Translations under genes and position numbers: made by a program
Shown here: positions 52,322 to 62,178 of the stretch, piece by piece
Layout of the letters: every line of letters begins with the position of its first letter
How positions within the stretch are numbered: the first letter of the stretch is position 1
Origin: Mangrovimicrobium sp048323675
GTDB taxonomy: Bacteria > Pseudomonadota > Gammaproteobacteria > Pseudomonadales > Halieaceae
DNA: 64,000 bases
Direction of reading: 5' to 3'
Assembly: GCF_048323675.1 (NCBI RefSeq)
Contig: NZ_JBLWFK010000004.1
Location: 248,001-312,000, forward strand
The notes under the pieces: generated by a model
The model's database searches: none
The model's input: the letters and a program-made list of their open reading frames with translations, nothing else
What the model was told of the DNA's origin: nothing

Positions 52322-54895
52322 TCATTCGGGATCAACCAGGAGAGTTGCTTTGAAGCGTTCAAATGTGACGGCAAGCAGCCCTTGAGCACTAGCACATTCT
52401 CTTATACTCCTGATCAATACAGCGAGCCCCGAGATTGCTAAAACGCAGGTTGCCAACCACGCCTGATCAAGAGCAGCAAATAGGCTTAAGAGGAGCAAGA
52501 GTCCGCTAATAAAAAAGACGGATGTCCGAAGTTTCGGCCAAAACCGCACCCTGATATAGTGCGCTCCGCCACCATGGTCTTCAACAGCCATCATCATTCG
52601 AGCGCCTCCAAGCAGCCCTCCTGACACCTCGATATCCCAATCGTCGAAATCGCCACCATATTCGAAAACACAACCCTTTCTTTCCAGTTCCGATGTGAAC
52701 TGAAACGGCCGATTTCCCGGGTCCTCCCATTTTTCCGTCCAGATGGCAAACGACTTTGGCCATGGAAGCAGCAGTAGGGCGTCTCCACCTCGTCGCCAGA
52801 TAGTCAAACCGTGATCCACTCGTCCCTTGAGGCGCGCCAGGGGTTGGGTCAAATGCATCGCCGTAGTCAAGAACCACTGCTTGAGTTTTTGCTCTCTGCT
52901 CAGGGCAGGGTCACGCAGGAACGTAGCGCGTGAAGCGCTAATTCCGGCCTGGATAACAGGTATCGCCACGGAGGCCAGAAAGACAGGAAGAATCCAAAGC
53001 ATGGGAGGCCAAAGAGGCCCTAACAGGGACAATATGCCCAGAAAACCAACAAGTAGATACCACTCGGGCATGAGCGGGAGTGACCAGATAGTGGCAGGAG
53101 CCATCTCATATATTGACTGGAACGGCGCACCACCCATCAAGCCGCCGTAGACTCGCTGCCGGCGTCCTAGTGGAAGCGTAAAACCCGCGCCGTACATCCG
53201 CCCACCCCATGTGGTATGGCCAAGCGTGTTGTACTTCTCCGGCCATTTTTCCTCCAGCAGCGCTTCAGCCTTGCCATAGCCTTTCTGCTGGTTCCAGTAC
53301 ATCTCGATCGAATTGCGGCGGTGGTGCCAATCCATAGCGGCGGCGTGAAAGCCGATTTTCCAGCCTTTAGCCTGCAGTCGCCAACACACGTCCACGTCGT
53401 CACCCGCTGCCCGATATCGACCGTCGAAGCCCTCGATAGCCTCCAGGGCCTCGCGCTTGAAAGCCATATTGCATCCAGGGATATGTTCCGCTTCGATATC
53501 AGTAAGCAGCACCTGCACCGGTCCGCCCGGTGCGTTGTAGACGCACTCCGCGATGGGGCCGTCTCCCGGTGGTGCCAGATTAGGTCCCCCTACCCCAACA
53601 AAGTCATTTGTCATGAAGCGGTAGGCCAGGTACTGCAGCCAGTGAGGGTCGGGATATGCGTCGTCGTCGATATAGGCAATAATCTCGCCGGCTGCGTTTT
53701 GCCAACCGGTGTTCCGGGCATTGCTCAGGCCGCGGTTTTCCGTGCTGATCAGCTTGACATCATATTCCCCCACTATTTTGGCTGTATCATCTGTGGAGCC
53801 GTCGTTGACCACGATGACTTCATAGTCGGGATAATCCAGTGTCTTGAAGCCTTCCATGGTGTCGCGAATAGTGGCAGCGCCGTTATAGCTGCATACGACC
53901 ACCGTAACCATTGGCCAATCCATCTGGGCAGGGAAAGGAGCTTCCTCGAAAGCCCTAGAGACTGCGTGCAAGCCCGGCTTGGCGACCCTGTCCCGGTTGG
54001 TCAGCCCGAAGGCCCAGTCCTCTACTTCGGCTTCGGCGCGATACCATTCATCGGTCCACGAAAACACCACAATACCGACGCATCCTTCGGCAAACGCGGT
54101 GCGTATCTGCCAATCCAGTGATCGGGCCTGCTCCTCTTCCCCATTCCTCAGGCAATCCAGTCCGACTTCACTCATCAGCAGGGGGCGATCGCAAGCCAGG
54201 TTCTGCAGCTTCTGCAGGTATGCGGCCAGCTTGTCCTCTGACTCCAGGTACACGTTGAATGCAAGCAGGTCCAGGAAGGACAGGTCCAGATACTCTGTCG
54301 TGGGATAATTGACGTAAGTCACCAGACCCTGCGGATCGACTGACTTGATCGCTTTATAGATCGAGCGGATATAGCGTTCTACTTTCTTCCGTCCAATCCA
54401 GCGCACCAGGGACGCCTGAATTTCGTTGCCGACCGCATAACACAGAAGGGCCGGATGCCCCGCGACTTCCCGGACTTTATTCCTGACCAGTTCGACAACA
54501 TCGGGCGCGTCCGCTTTCTTGTCGACGAGATAGCCCGCGTACTGTTCGGCGGAAAGCCCAACCATGACCCGCAGGCCGTGCTTTGCTGCTATATCCAGCA
54601 ATGACCTGGGGGGCATGGTATGCGGGATACGGACGGTATTGACGCCGCTCGCCGCCATCTGGGCGAAATCGCGTTCCAGCTTTTCGTTGTCGGTATATTC
54701 GTTGCCTTCCTCGTCCGGACGGAAGGCGCCATAGCTCACGCCCTTTACCCAGAACTTCTCGTTGCCGACAAAAAGAAATTTTCCACCTATCCGGGGGCGC
54801 GGCGTCTGATTGGTAATTGGCTCAAGCGTCGGTAACGACGCCTCTTCTTCCGGCTCAACGTATGCACTTTGTTGCAGTGCGCCCTGATTTTCCAT
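52322..54895 (-). CDS. GH2-like glycoside hydrolase fused to a family 2 glycosyltransferase
   Basis: 857 residues. Residues 35-320 form a TIM-barrel like GH2 with the acid/base glutamate E158 in AVGNEIQ and the nucleophile E243 in LMSEVGLD. Residues 328-600 are a GT2 domain: VTVVVCSYNG, NDGSTDD (365-371), the DxD-type DDD at 410-412, EHIPGCNMAF, AGDDVDVCWR. Membrane helices follow near 620-665 and 770-830. One chain thus pairs a possible trimming enzyme with a polymerising or adding enzyme. Confidence 0.85.
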   Translation of the reverse strand: MENQGALQQSAYVEPEEEASLPTLEPITNQTPRPRIGGKFLFVGNEKFWVKGVSYGAFRPDEEGNEYTDNEKLERDFAQMAASGVNTVRIPHTMPPRSLLDIAAKHGLRVMVGLSAEQYAGYLVDKKADAPDVVELVRNKVREVAGHPALLCYAVGNEIQASLVRWIGRKKVERYIRSIYKAIKSVDPQGLVTYVNYPTTEYLDLSFLDLLAFNVYLESEDKLAAYLQKLQNLACDRPLLMSEVGLDCLRNGEEEQARSLDWQIRTAFAEGCVGIVVFSWTDEWYRAEAEVEDWAFGLTNRDRVAKPGLHAVSRAFEEAPFPAQMDWPMVTVVVCSYNGAATIRDTMEGFKTLDYPDYEVIVVNDGSTDDTAKIVGEYDVKLISTENRGLSNARNTGWQNAAGEIIAYIDDDAYPDPHWLQYLAYRFMTNDFVGVGGPNLAPPGDGPIAECVYNAPGGPVQVLLTDIEAEHIPGCNMAFKREALEAIEGFDGRYRAAGDDVDVCWRLQAKGWKIGFHAAAMDWHHRRNSIEMYWNQQKGYGKAEALLEEKWPEKYNTLGHTTWGGRMYGAGFTLPLGRRQRVYGGLMGGAPFQSIYEMAPATIWSLPLMPEWYLLVGFLGILSLLGPLWPPMLWILPVFLASVAIPVIQAGISASRATFLRDPALSREQKLKQWFLTTAMHLTQPLARLKGRVDHGLTIWRRGGDALLLLPWPKSFAIWTEKWEDPGNRPFQFTSELERKGCVFEYGGDFDDWDIEVSGGLLGGARMMMAVEDHGGGAHYIRVRFWPKLRTSVFFISGLLLLLSLFAALDQAWLATCVLAISGLAVLIRSIRECASAQGLLAVTFERFKATLLVDPE

Positions 54896-54943
54896 AGAGA
54901 TTGAATCCTTGGCGTGAATTCAGCGAACAGTTTCTGGAATGAT

Positions 54944-55948
54944 TCAGGCGGACAGCGCGGACCCTGAATTATTCAACTTCATTGCGTGCCAGCGCAGCGC
55001 AGTTCCGACGATGGTTTTCAGATCCGAGTACTCAGGCACCCAATCCAGCAGCGCATTGGCCAGCCCCGGGGCTGCCACCAGTGCCGGCGGATCGCCCGGG
55101 CGACGGTCGCACTCCCTGGCATTGACAGGGTAGCCACTGATCCTTTCCACCGCGGCAATCACCTCCTTTACCGAGTGCCCCTTGCCGGTACCGAGGTTTA
55201 CAGCGAAGCTGTCGCTGCCGGCGGCAAGCCGTTCGATAGCCTTTAAGTGAGCGGAGGCCAGGTCTGTAACATGGATATAGTCGCGTACGCAGCTCCCGTC
55301 CGGTGTCGGGTAGTCACTGCCGAAAATCTGCACGTCCTCTCGCTGCCCGAGTGCCGCCTGTATCACCAGGGGTATGAGGTGGGTCTCCGGGTCATGTTCC
55401 TCGCCGATCTCGCCTTCCGGGTCAGCGCCAGCGGCATTGAAATAACGCAGGGCTCCGTAGCGAATGCCGTGTGCTTGCGAATACCACTTGAGCGCTTTTT
55501 CGATAAAAAGTTTGGACTCCCCATAGGGGTTCACCGGTTGCTGCGGCAGCGTCTCCCTGATGGGACTCTCGCCGGGTTCGCCATAGGTGGCGCAGGTCGA
55601 AGAAAAGACGATGTTTTTCACGCCTTCCTCCACCATGGCATCGAGTAGAGTGACGGTATTGGCTACATTGTTGCGGAAGTACTTTCCCGGATCCTGCATG
55701 GATTCGCCCACATAGGCAAAGGCAGCAAAGTGCATGACGGCCTGTATGTTGTGCTTGCGCAGCGTTTCCCGCAGGGTGATGCCGTTGTGCAGGTCACCCT
55801 CTACCAGGGGGCCCCACTTCACCGCCCAGGAGTGGCCATGCACCAGGTTGTCGTAGGTAACGGGCGTATGGCCCGCCAGGGAAAGGGACTTGCAGGCGTG
55901 ACTGCCGATATAACCGGCGCCGCCCGTAACCAGTACGTTGATGCCCAT
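54944..55948 (-). CDS. galE: UDP-glucose 4-epimerase
   Basis: 334 residues of the extended SDR family: VTGGAGYIGSHACKSL (NAD site), SSTCATYGE (catalytic Ser/Thr region), YGESK (Y-x3-K), NAAGADPEGEIGEEHDPETH. It interconverts UDP-glucose and UDP-galactose. First of three sugar-nucleotide genes in a row (galE, uxs, ugd), 48 bases upstream of the GH-GT fusion. Confidence 0.93.
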   Translation of the reverse strand: MGINVLVTGGAGYIGSHACKSLSLAGHTPVTYDNLVHGHSWAVKWGPLVEGDLHNGITLRETLRKHNIQAVMHFAAFAYVGESMQDPGKYFRNNVANTVTLLDAMVEEGVKNIVFSSTCATYGEPGESPIRETLPQQPVNPYGESKLFIEKALKWYSQAHGIRYGALRYFNAAGADPEGEIGEEHDPETHLIPLVIQAALGQREDVQIFGSDYPTPDGSCVRDYIHVTDLASAHLKAIERLAAGSDSFAVNLGTGKGHSVKEVIAAVERISGYPVNARECDRRPGDPPALVAAPGLANALLDWVPEYSDLKTIVGTALRWHAMKLNNSGSALSA

Positions 55949-55957
55949 ATGCAGCCC

Positions 55958-56971
55958 CTACCCCGCCTTGGAAAGTGTCAAGTCGGGAGTCTTGACCCTG
56001 GCGTTCCCGGTGCCCAGCAACTGGTCGAAGTACGCGATGGTCCTGGTCAAGCCCTCGTCGAGCTGCACCCTGGGCTCCCAGCCCAGGGTCTCCCGCGCCA
56101 GTGTGATGTCGGGTCTACGCTGTCGCGGGTCGTCTGCCGGAAGGGGTTCCTCGATCAACTTCGAACTCGAACCGGTAATCTCCAGCACCTTTTCAGCCAG
56201 TTCGCGAATGGTGAACTCGTTGGGATTGCCGAGGTTCATGGGGCCCCGGAACTCGGGTGGCGTGGCCATCAACTGCATAAATCCTTCCACCAGATCATCG
56301 GCATAACAGAATGAGCGCGTCTGGGAACCATCGCCGTAGAGGGTGATGGGTTCACCCTTCAACGCCTGTACGATGAAGTTGGAAACAACCCGCCCGTCCT
56401 CGGGATGCATACGTGGCCCGTAGGTATTGAAAATGCGCACCACTTTCACATCCAGCTGGTGACGGCGATGATAGTCGAAGCACAATGTCTCGGCGCTGCG
56501 CTTACCCTCGTCATAGCAGGATCTGATTCCGGTTGGATTGACATGTCCCCAGTAGCTTTCCGGCTGCGGGTGTACGAGCGGATCTCCGTATACCTCGCTG
56601 GTGGACGCGTGCAGGATCTTTCCTTTTACCCGCTTGGCCAGACCCAGCATATTGATCATGCCCAGCACACTGGTCTTCATGGTATGCACGGGATCGTACT
56701 GGTAGTGCACTGGCGAAGCCGGGCAGGCAAGATTGTAAACTTCGTCCACCTGCAGGTAGACCGGGTTGGTGATGTCATGCTCCATCACGGTGAACATGGG
56801 GTCGCTCATCAGGTGGGCGATGTTGGCTTTGCGACCCGTATAGAAATTGTCCAGGCACACCACTTCATTGCCCGCGTGCAAAAGCTTCTCGCAGAGATGA
56901 GACCCCAGGAACCCGGCGCCACCTGTCACCAGAACGCGTGTGCCGTCAACCCTCTGTAATTGCCTGTTCAT
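55958..56971 (-). CDS. UDP-glucuronate decarboxylase (UDP-xylose synthase)
   Basis: 337 residues, SDR family: VTGGAGFLGSHLCEKLL, the UXS-typical LACPASPVHYQYDPV, YDEGKRSAE and RIFNTYGPRMHPEDGRV. It turns UDP-glucuronate, the product of the neighbouring Ugd, into UDP-xylose using bound NAD. The ordered pair implies a xylose-containing glycan. Confidence 0.93.
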   Translation of the reverse strand: MNRQLQRVDGTRVLVTGGAGFLGSHLCEKLLHAGNEVVCLDNFYTGRKANIAHLMSDPMFTVMEHDITNPVYLQVDEVYNLACPASPVHYQYDPVHTMKTSVLGMINMLGLAKRVKGKILHASTSEVYGDPLVHPQPESYWGHVNPTGIRSCYDEGKRSAETLCFDYHRRHQLDVKVVRIFNTYGPRMHPEDGRVVSNFIVQALKGEPITLYGDGSQTRSFCYADDLVEGFMQLMATPPEFRGPMNLGNPNEFTIRELAEKVLEITGSSSKLIEEPLPADDPRQRRPDITLARETLGWEPRVQLDEGLTRTIAYFDQLLGTGNARVKTPDLTLSKAG

Positions 56972-57013
56972 ATCGCGCCTCTTTCCTTGATGAATTATCA
57001 GTGCCCATCGCCT

Positions 57014-58393
57014 TTAACCGGTTTCACGCATTATCTCGGGCCTGTAATCTGAATCACGTTGCCGCCTGCCGATCCCCTCGTATTCGAAACCGAAATCCTT
57101 CAGCATGTGGTAATCGTAGATATTGCGCCCATCGAATATCACCGGCTGGCGCATCAGTCCGTGCATATGCTGAAAATCGGGGTTGCGGAAGGAGTTCCAC
57201 TCGGTCACAACCATCAGCGCATCCACATCCTGCAGCGCCTCGTACTGGTCCTCCACCAGGGTGATCATGCCGGTTTCAAACCAGCCTTGCGGGAAGGCCC
57301 GCTGGGCTTCCCCCATCGCAACCGGGTCGTGGGCACGGATTCGCACCCCTTCCGCCACCAGGCGCCTGACCAGGTCGACTGAAGTCGCCTCGCGCATGTC
57401 GTCGGTTCCCGGCTTGAAGGAGAGACCCCAAAGTGCCACTGTGCTTGCACCCAGTTCGCCGTTGAAGCGCCTCGACAGTTTGTTGAACAGCACCTGCTTC
57501 TGGCTCTGGTTGCGCGACTCCACCGCATTCAATATCTGCGGCTCGTAGCCGTATGCCTGGGCCATGCTGATCAGGGCCTTCACGTCCTTGGGAAAGCAGG
57601 AGCCGCCGTAGCCGCACCCTGGATTGATAAAGGAGTAACCGATACGCGAATCAGAGCCTATTCCCCAGCGCACGGACTCCACGTCCACGCCCATCTCGTC
57701 GCACAGGCCGGCAATCTCGTTGATAAAGGAAATCTTGGTCGCCAGCATGGCGTTGGCGGCGTACTTGGTCATTTCAGCGTCTCGCACGCCCATGTGGAAA
57801 ATGCGATCGCCGGCTTTGTTGAAAGGCGCGTACAGGTGATCCATGATGCGTGCGGCCCGCTCGCTGCCAGAGCCAACCACGACGCGGTCGGGATTCATGA
57901 AATCGTCGATGGCCGCCCCCTCCTTGAGGAACTCGGGGTTGCTCACCACGTCGTAGGAAATCTCTTCCCTACGCTGCGCCAGTTCCAGTTCGATCACCTT
58001 GCCGACGCGCTCGGCCGTGCCGACAGGCACGGTCGATTTGGTGGCAATCACGGTGTAATGTTTGAGGTGCTGGCCTATCTCGCTGGCCACGCCCAGCACG
58101 TAATCCAGATTAGCTGAACCATCGTCTCGCGGCGGGGTACCCACGGCAATAAAGACAACCGAGGCCTCCTGCATCGCTTCGGCCAGAAAGGTTGTGAAAT
58201 AGAGCCGCTTTGCGGCGACGTTACTGATGATGAGGGGCTCGAGGCCCGGCTCGTAGATGGGGATGATACCGCGTCGGAGGTTCTGGATCTTTTCCTCGTT
58301 GATATCGACACAAGTGACCTTATGTCCCATCTCGGCCAGGCAAACCCCGGTCACGAGACCGACATAACCGGTTCCTACAATAGCGACTTCCAT
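57014..58393 (-). CDS. ugd: UDP-glucose 6-dehydrogenase
   Basis: 459 residues from the ATG at 58393 with GGGGAG upstream. NAD-binding VAIVGTGYVGLVTGVCLAE, the catalytic cysteine in NPGCGYGGSCFPKDVKAL, and GLSFKPGTDDMREATS. It oxidises UDP-glucose twice to UDP-glucuronate. It is promoter-proximal in the leftward run ugd-uxs-galE-GH/GT. Confidence 0.95.
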   Translation of the reverse strand: MEVAIVGTGYVGLVTGVCLAEMGHKVTCVDINEEKIQNLRRGIIPIYEPGLEPLIISNVAAKRLYFTTFLAEAMQEASVVFIAVGTPPRDDGSANLDYVLGVASEIGQHLKHYTVIATKSTVPVGTAERVGKVIELELAQRREEISYDVVSNPEFLKEGAAIDDFMNPDRVVVGSGSERAARIMDHLYAPFNKAGDRIFHMGVRDAEMTKYAANAMLATKISFINEIAGLCDEMGVDVESVRWGIGSDSRIGYSFINPGCGYGGSCFPKDVKALISMAQAYGYEPQILNAVESRNQSQKQVLFNKLSRRFNGELGASTVALWGLSFKPGTDDMREATSVDLVRRLVAEGVRIRAHDPVAMGEAQRAFPQGWFETGMITLVEDQYEALQDVDALMVVTEWNSFRNPDFQHMHGLMRQPVIFDGRNIYDYHMLKDFGFEYEGIGRRQRDSDYRPEIMRETG

Positions 58394-58873
58394 GCTCCCC
58401 AAACCCTCGCCAGCAACGCCTGTTGACTACCGCATTAGGAAAAATGCATGTGGGAAAATTTCCGGCTTTTATATTTTTATGGCTGGCGATTCACGCCCAC
58501 TATGCCCCTGTATTCAAAAATCTAAACCACGTTTCCCGCAAATGACGGACGTAAAAAAGACTTCATTCAAGGCTGGTTGCCCGCCATCTACACCGCTAGC
58601 CTGAGCACCAAATTCCTAATCCACTGCTCACGCTATAGTCGCTGCAATAATCTTGCACTTTCTATGCCTAAATTTAACTTTGTAGTGCCGAAGGAGCAGA
58701 AAGCGATCCTTCGTAGCAGAGAGTAGGTCTTACATGGCGTCTCCAACCACGTTGAATTCACTGATCAAAATTACTATTTTTCGAGGGAAATCAGCGCCAT
58801 GCGGACTGCCAAAAAATGACCGACTTCCAAACAACTGACGAGGCTAGACCATGCACGGCCTGTTGCTGCCAGT
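58394..58873. other. Intergenic stretch upstream of ugd
   Basis: 480 bases of lower GC with no gene I can support. It must include the promoter of the leftward polysaccharide operon, but no clear -35/-10 or -24/-12 element stands out. Confidence 0.5.
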
Positions 58874-59205
58874 TCATCGGTAAAGACAATTGCTTTTGAT
58901 CAGATTGTTGTTTAGCGCACTTACATGGTGCGGGCGAGCGCCAAAAGCGCTATTTCGAACCACGACCAATCCCTTCAGGAGATAAGGAGTCAGCTGATTA
59001 TTGAGCTCCTGGAGCTCGCCTTTTAGCTGCTCAAACTGGATCGCTCGTTCTTTAGCTCGCGCCTCGAGCTGCTCGTCAGACTTTGTTGCCTGTGCTTCGG
59101 CGAGTTCGTCGGCGAGTTGTAGATTGGTCCCGTTAATACCTAAATTTACATGAGGCGGCTGGGCAGCACGCTTACCATCAATTAACGCTTGGTAGATCGC
59201 TGCCA
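58874..59205 (-). pseudogene. Frameshifted C-terminal extension of the barrel protein
   Basis: Directly after the barrel gene's last codons, the next frame stays open for about 110 codons: AAIYQALIDGKRAAQPPHVN, then a coiled-coil stretch (ADELAEAQATKSDEQLEARA). It lacks an ATG or ribosome site, and a stop closes it a few codons upstream. Adding one base to the four-base C run at 59206-59209 (minus strand) would join the two frames as VDPLAAIYQ. I therefore read it as the cut-off C-terminus of the barrel protein rather than a separate gene. A sequencing error would look the same. Confidence 0.5.
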
Positions 59206-60594
59206 GGGGTCCACCCAACCGAACGTACTCTCTTCAAAACCGTAGTCATTGCGCCCAGTAGGGGAAGTGCGGCGAGAGAACAGTTCGTCCAAACCATAAC
59301 TGACCAAGTTGACGTTCACTGAAAAACTGTCTGAACTCGCGGCCGAGTAGAAACCGTCCTCATACCGGTTATATCCAACCACCAGTGACAGGTTGCTGTG
59401 ACGTTTGGGAATAAAATCAAGATCCCAGTGAACCCCAACCTCGGAATACACCCCGGAATAATCCATATACCATTCTTCGTTTTCCGAGGCATCGTAAGAC
59501 ACGTAGCCGCTGAACCTGAGATCGCTCTGAACTGGCTGGTAGTTGAATGACAACGATGCCCATGTCGTATCGGTTTGCGCCAGGTAATCAGCGAAAGTCT
59601 CCGTCGTGAAGCCGATAGAGGGAGTAATACTCAGAACGCTGTTGGGATACCATGACCCGCCGAGATAATAATTACGGGTATCGGGCTCGCCAAAATAATA
59701 TCCCTGGCTGTCCTCGGGATTCAGGCTATCCACCGACAGATTCGCACTCCAGGTATTGTGAGAAGCACTCAGCGATGCACTGTAGTAATCGATTCCCAGA
59801 TCATAGTCGCCACTGGAAGTCTTACTGGCGACCACTTCCCTGTCACCCGATGCCTGTGCGAAGGAAGCGCTGACGTACGGCCAGTACAGGATTGTGTAAC
59901 GTCCTTCCACCCCCACAAGCGTGTCAGTGGTCAGTGGCTTGTTCGGCGAATAGATATTGGTTTCTGTCTGTTTGGAAAACTGCTTGATGCTCAGGTCGCC
60001 GAACGATTTGCCAACCCACGAGTAAAGGGTGGCTTTATCCCTGTCCTTGTCGCGAATCTGGTTTTTCTTGCTTAAAACCGCATACTCGGCACCAACCGAT
60101 CTGTAGCTGAACCCCTGATCCAGTATTCCCGCCAGACTTCCGCTCGAAGAAACCGAAAACATCTGTCGCTGCTCGTTGCTGAAATCATCGCCTGTATAGC
60201 CGTCAAAGCCACCCACCGAGTATCTCACTTTGAGCGCTGGCAGATTTTCCGTTTTTTTCACCGAGAAACCCAGGTTGAGATAGCCGTTGAAGTTTTCCCC
60301 GTATGAGAGCTGGGATGCACCGAGACCATCTTCTTTGGCCGCCGCGTAAGAATAACTGGCATAGGCGGATAGTCCCGATGAACCGCCAGTACGGTAGGTC
60401 AGCGTGGCGCCGTTATTGAGCTCACGCTCCACACTGCTGATGAAGAAAGACGGTTCGCTCTGTGCAAGGTCAGGCAGTTTCGAATCGTAAATCTGGGAAT
60501 CAGGGAATCCCTCAGAAGCAGCACAAACCCCCGCCATCATCGCGATAGCGGAAACGCATGCGTATCCTGGAATTTTCCACTGCTTCACAAACAT
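59182..60594 (-). CDS. Outer-membrane beta-barrel protein, paralogue of 41303-43105
   Basis: 470 residues. Signal peptide with cleavage after VCA (MFVKQWKIPGYACVSAIAMM start), then alternating amphipathic strands to the end. Shares with the first barrel GGFDG/NGxTGxDF, KKNQIRDKDRDKATLYSW, WPYVSASFAQASGDRE and LSASHNTW, but has no SPOR domain and ends abruptly at WQRSTKR. The two genes bracket the polysaccharide region, suggesting an export or anchoring role. GGGAAG precedes the ATG. Confidence 0.78.
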   Translation of the reverse strand: MFVKQWKIPGYACVSAIAMMAGVCAASEGFPDSQIYDSKLPDLAQSEPSFFISSVERELNNGATLTYRTGGSSGLSAYASYSYAAAKEDGLGASQLSYGENFNGYLNLGFSVKKTENLPALKVRYSVGGFDGYTGDDFSNEQRQMFSVSSSGSLAGILDQGFSYRSVGAEYAVLSKKNQIRDKDRDKATLYSWVGKSFGDLSIKQFSKQTETNIYSPNKPLTTDTLVGVEGRYTILYWPYVSASFAQASGDREVVASKTSSGDYDLGIDYYSASLSASHNTWSANLSVDSLNPEDSQGYYFGEPDTRNYYLGGSWYPNSVLSITPSIGFTTETFADYLAQTDTTWASLSFNYQPVQSDLRFSGYVSYDASENEEWYMDYSGVYSEVGVHWDLDFIPKRHSNLSLVVGYNRYEDGFYSAASSDSFSVNVNLVSYGLDELFSRRTSPTGRNDYGFEESTFGWVDPWQRSTKR

Positions 60595-60987
60595 CTTCCC
60601 TGATGGGAGCGACCCTTATACAAGGTTAATGAATTATTCAATTAATTCAACCAGATAGCGGCCTTATTCATGATTGGCAGAACTGATCTTCGCCCCATTC
60701 TGAAGCATTAGCCTGGCGTTCACTTGTCAAATAAAGTGCGCAGATGTTCGATTTGTAATTCGGTGTGCGTTCCCCGGGCTTCTTGAACCACACCTACCCT
60801 ACTTCTTTTTTGAGAAAATCAAACAGTTGAACAAAAAAATGAGCTAATGGAGGGGGCGCGGGTCAATCAACCACTTGCGCTCAGCGCTGGTGCAATTCAG
60901 GCACCAAAATCTCCTGGCGTTAAATATAAATTTCCCGACTATTTCAATATTCCGATGGCCGACACGCCTTTTTCAGAACTCTACGGG
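60595..60987. other. Intergenic stretch between the barrel gene and the nifX-like gene
   Basis: 393 bases. It contains the barrel promoter region and the 3' flank of the nifX-like gene. I see no gene; an 84-codon frame on the plus strand here overlaps nifX antisense and lacks a ribosome site. Confidence 0.5.
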
Positions 60988-61467
60988 CTAACCGTCCCAA
61001 CCCTCATCATCCATCGCAGCAAATCGATCCTCATCCGATGCCCTGCTTTTACGCTGCAACAGCTTCTCCAGCCACGCCTCCTTGTCGCCGTTAAGCTGTA
61101 GCTGCAGTTCCTCGATCAATTCTTTCACATCGGGCCCACCCTTCACCTTCAGCGGATGAACGCCCAGCGCCAGAAGCTGGCGGGTTGCCGAGCCGCCGAT
61201 GGAGCCGCAGTACACAATGTCGGCCCCCGCCAGCCACGCCAGTTTCGGCTTGAGCTTGTCTTCATTGCCGTCCTTCTTTTCCACCCCGAAAGATTGTGAC
61301 GCAAGCAGGTTCGCTGCATCACTGCTGATCGCGTAGAGATAGAAGGCCTGCGCGGAACCGAAATGCTGATCCACCATATCGCCGTCCATGGAGGCGAAGG
61401 CCACCAGCAAGCACGCATCGTCAATCTGTGCATCAGCCACACAGCCGAGAGTATCCATAGCATTCAT
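60988..61467 (-). CDS. nifX: NifX-like FeMo-cofactor carrier
   Basis: 159 residues. Single cofactor domain with VDQHFGSAQAFYLYAISSDA, ADIVYCGSIGGSATRQLLAL and GVHPLKVKGG. NifX binds NifB-co and the VK-cluster on their way to NifEN. It is placed after nifF rather than with nifEN, and its tail (KSRASDEDRFAAMDDEGWDG) is longer than usual, so it may be a paralogue. ATG at 61467 with GGGAGGGCAGG. Confidence 0.8.
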   Translation of the reverse strand: MNAMDTLGCVADAQIDDACLLVAFASMDGDMVDQHFGSAQAFYLYAISSDAANLLASQSFGVEKKDGNEDKLKPKLAWLAGADIVYCGSIGGSATRQLLALGVHPLKVKGGPDVKELIEELQLQLNGDKEAWLEKLLQRKSRASDEDRFAAMDDEGWDG

Positions 61468-61486
61468 CACCTGCCCTCCCCTTGTA

Positions 61487-62041
61487 TCACGCAGCTCGCG
61501 CAATTTTTTCGATCAGCAGTGGTTTCACCTGATCCGCCCAATCCTTCAATCGCTGTTCGGTGTACATGCCCTGCGTACGCTGATCGATCACCAGGCCGAC
61601 AAAGCGGCCATCAATCACCGATGCAGAGTGATCAAAGGTGTAGCCGTCGACTGGCCAGTCACCGACCATTTCCGCGCCCAGTCCCTCGAATACGCGATAC
61701 AGCGCGAAGAGCGAGCTGGCGAAGCGCTCTGAATAGCGCTCCTGGGCGCCAAGCCCAAACATGGCGATGCGTTTTCCGGATAAATCTGGAGACCCGAGCT
61801 GTTGCAGGAACTCTCCCCAGTTGCGCTCCAGGCAACCGGCACTGAGCCCGGGAATGTCGCCGACACCATAACTGGGCGTACCGAGGATCAACGCGTCATA
61901 TTGCAGGAACTCCTCTACCGTAATGCGATTTACGTTCAACGGCTTGCTGGCGATATCCTCGCCGAGTATTTTGTAGAGTTTCTTGGCAATCAGGCGCGTG
62001 GTGCCTGTTTCAGTTCCGAAAAACATACCAATGCTTTGCAT
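61487..62041 (-). CDS. nifF: NifF, flavodoxin electron donor to nitrogenase
   Basis: 184 residues of long-chain flavodoxin: FMN phosphate loop GTETGTTRLIAKKL, the 50s loop LGTPSYGVGDIPG with the NifF-type insertion, and AMFGLGAQERYSE. NifF hydroquinone reduces NifH. A sigma54 promoter and NifA site precede it; nifX-like follows 19 bases later in the same operon. Confidence 0.93.
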   Translation of the reverse strand: MQSIGMFFGTETGTTRLIAKKLYKILGEDIASKPLNVNRITVEEFLQYDALILGTPSYGVGDIPGLSAGCLERNWGEFLQQLGSPDLSGKRIAMFGLGAQERYSERFASSLFALYRVFEGLGAEMVGDWPVDGYTFDHSASVIDGRFVGLVIDQRTQGMYTEQRLKDWADQVKPLLIEKIARAA

Positions 62042-62178
62042 AAGGGCTCCCGGTGCAAGTGGCGAGTGTGTTCATCAGATAGTCCCGGCCGGGCGAAGGA
62101 CGAAAGCCTGCCGAGAGTGATCCCGGCCAGAAATTTCCGCTCTTTATCGCGAACAGGAGCGCTATCCATGTGTTGTTC

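Noticed and set aside
60847..61101. 84-codon plus-strand ORF
   Set aside because: It overlaps nifX antisense in its second half, lacks a ribosome site and resembles no family.
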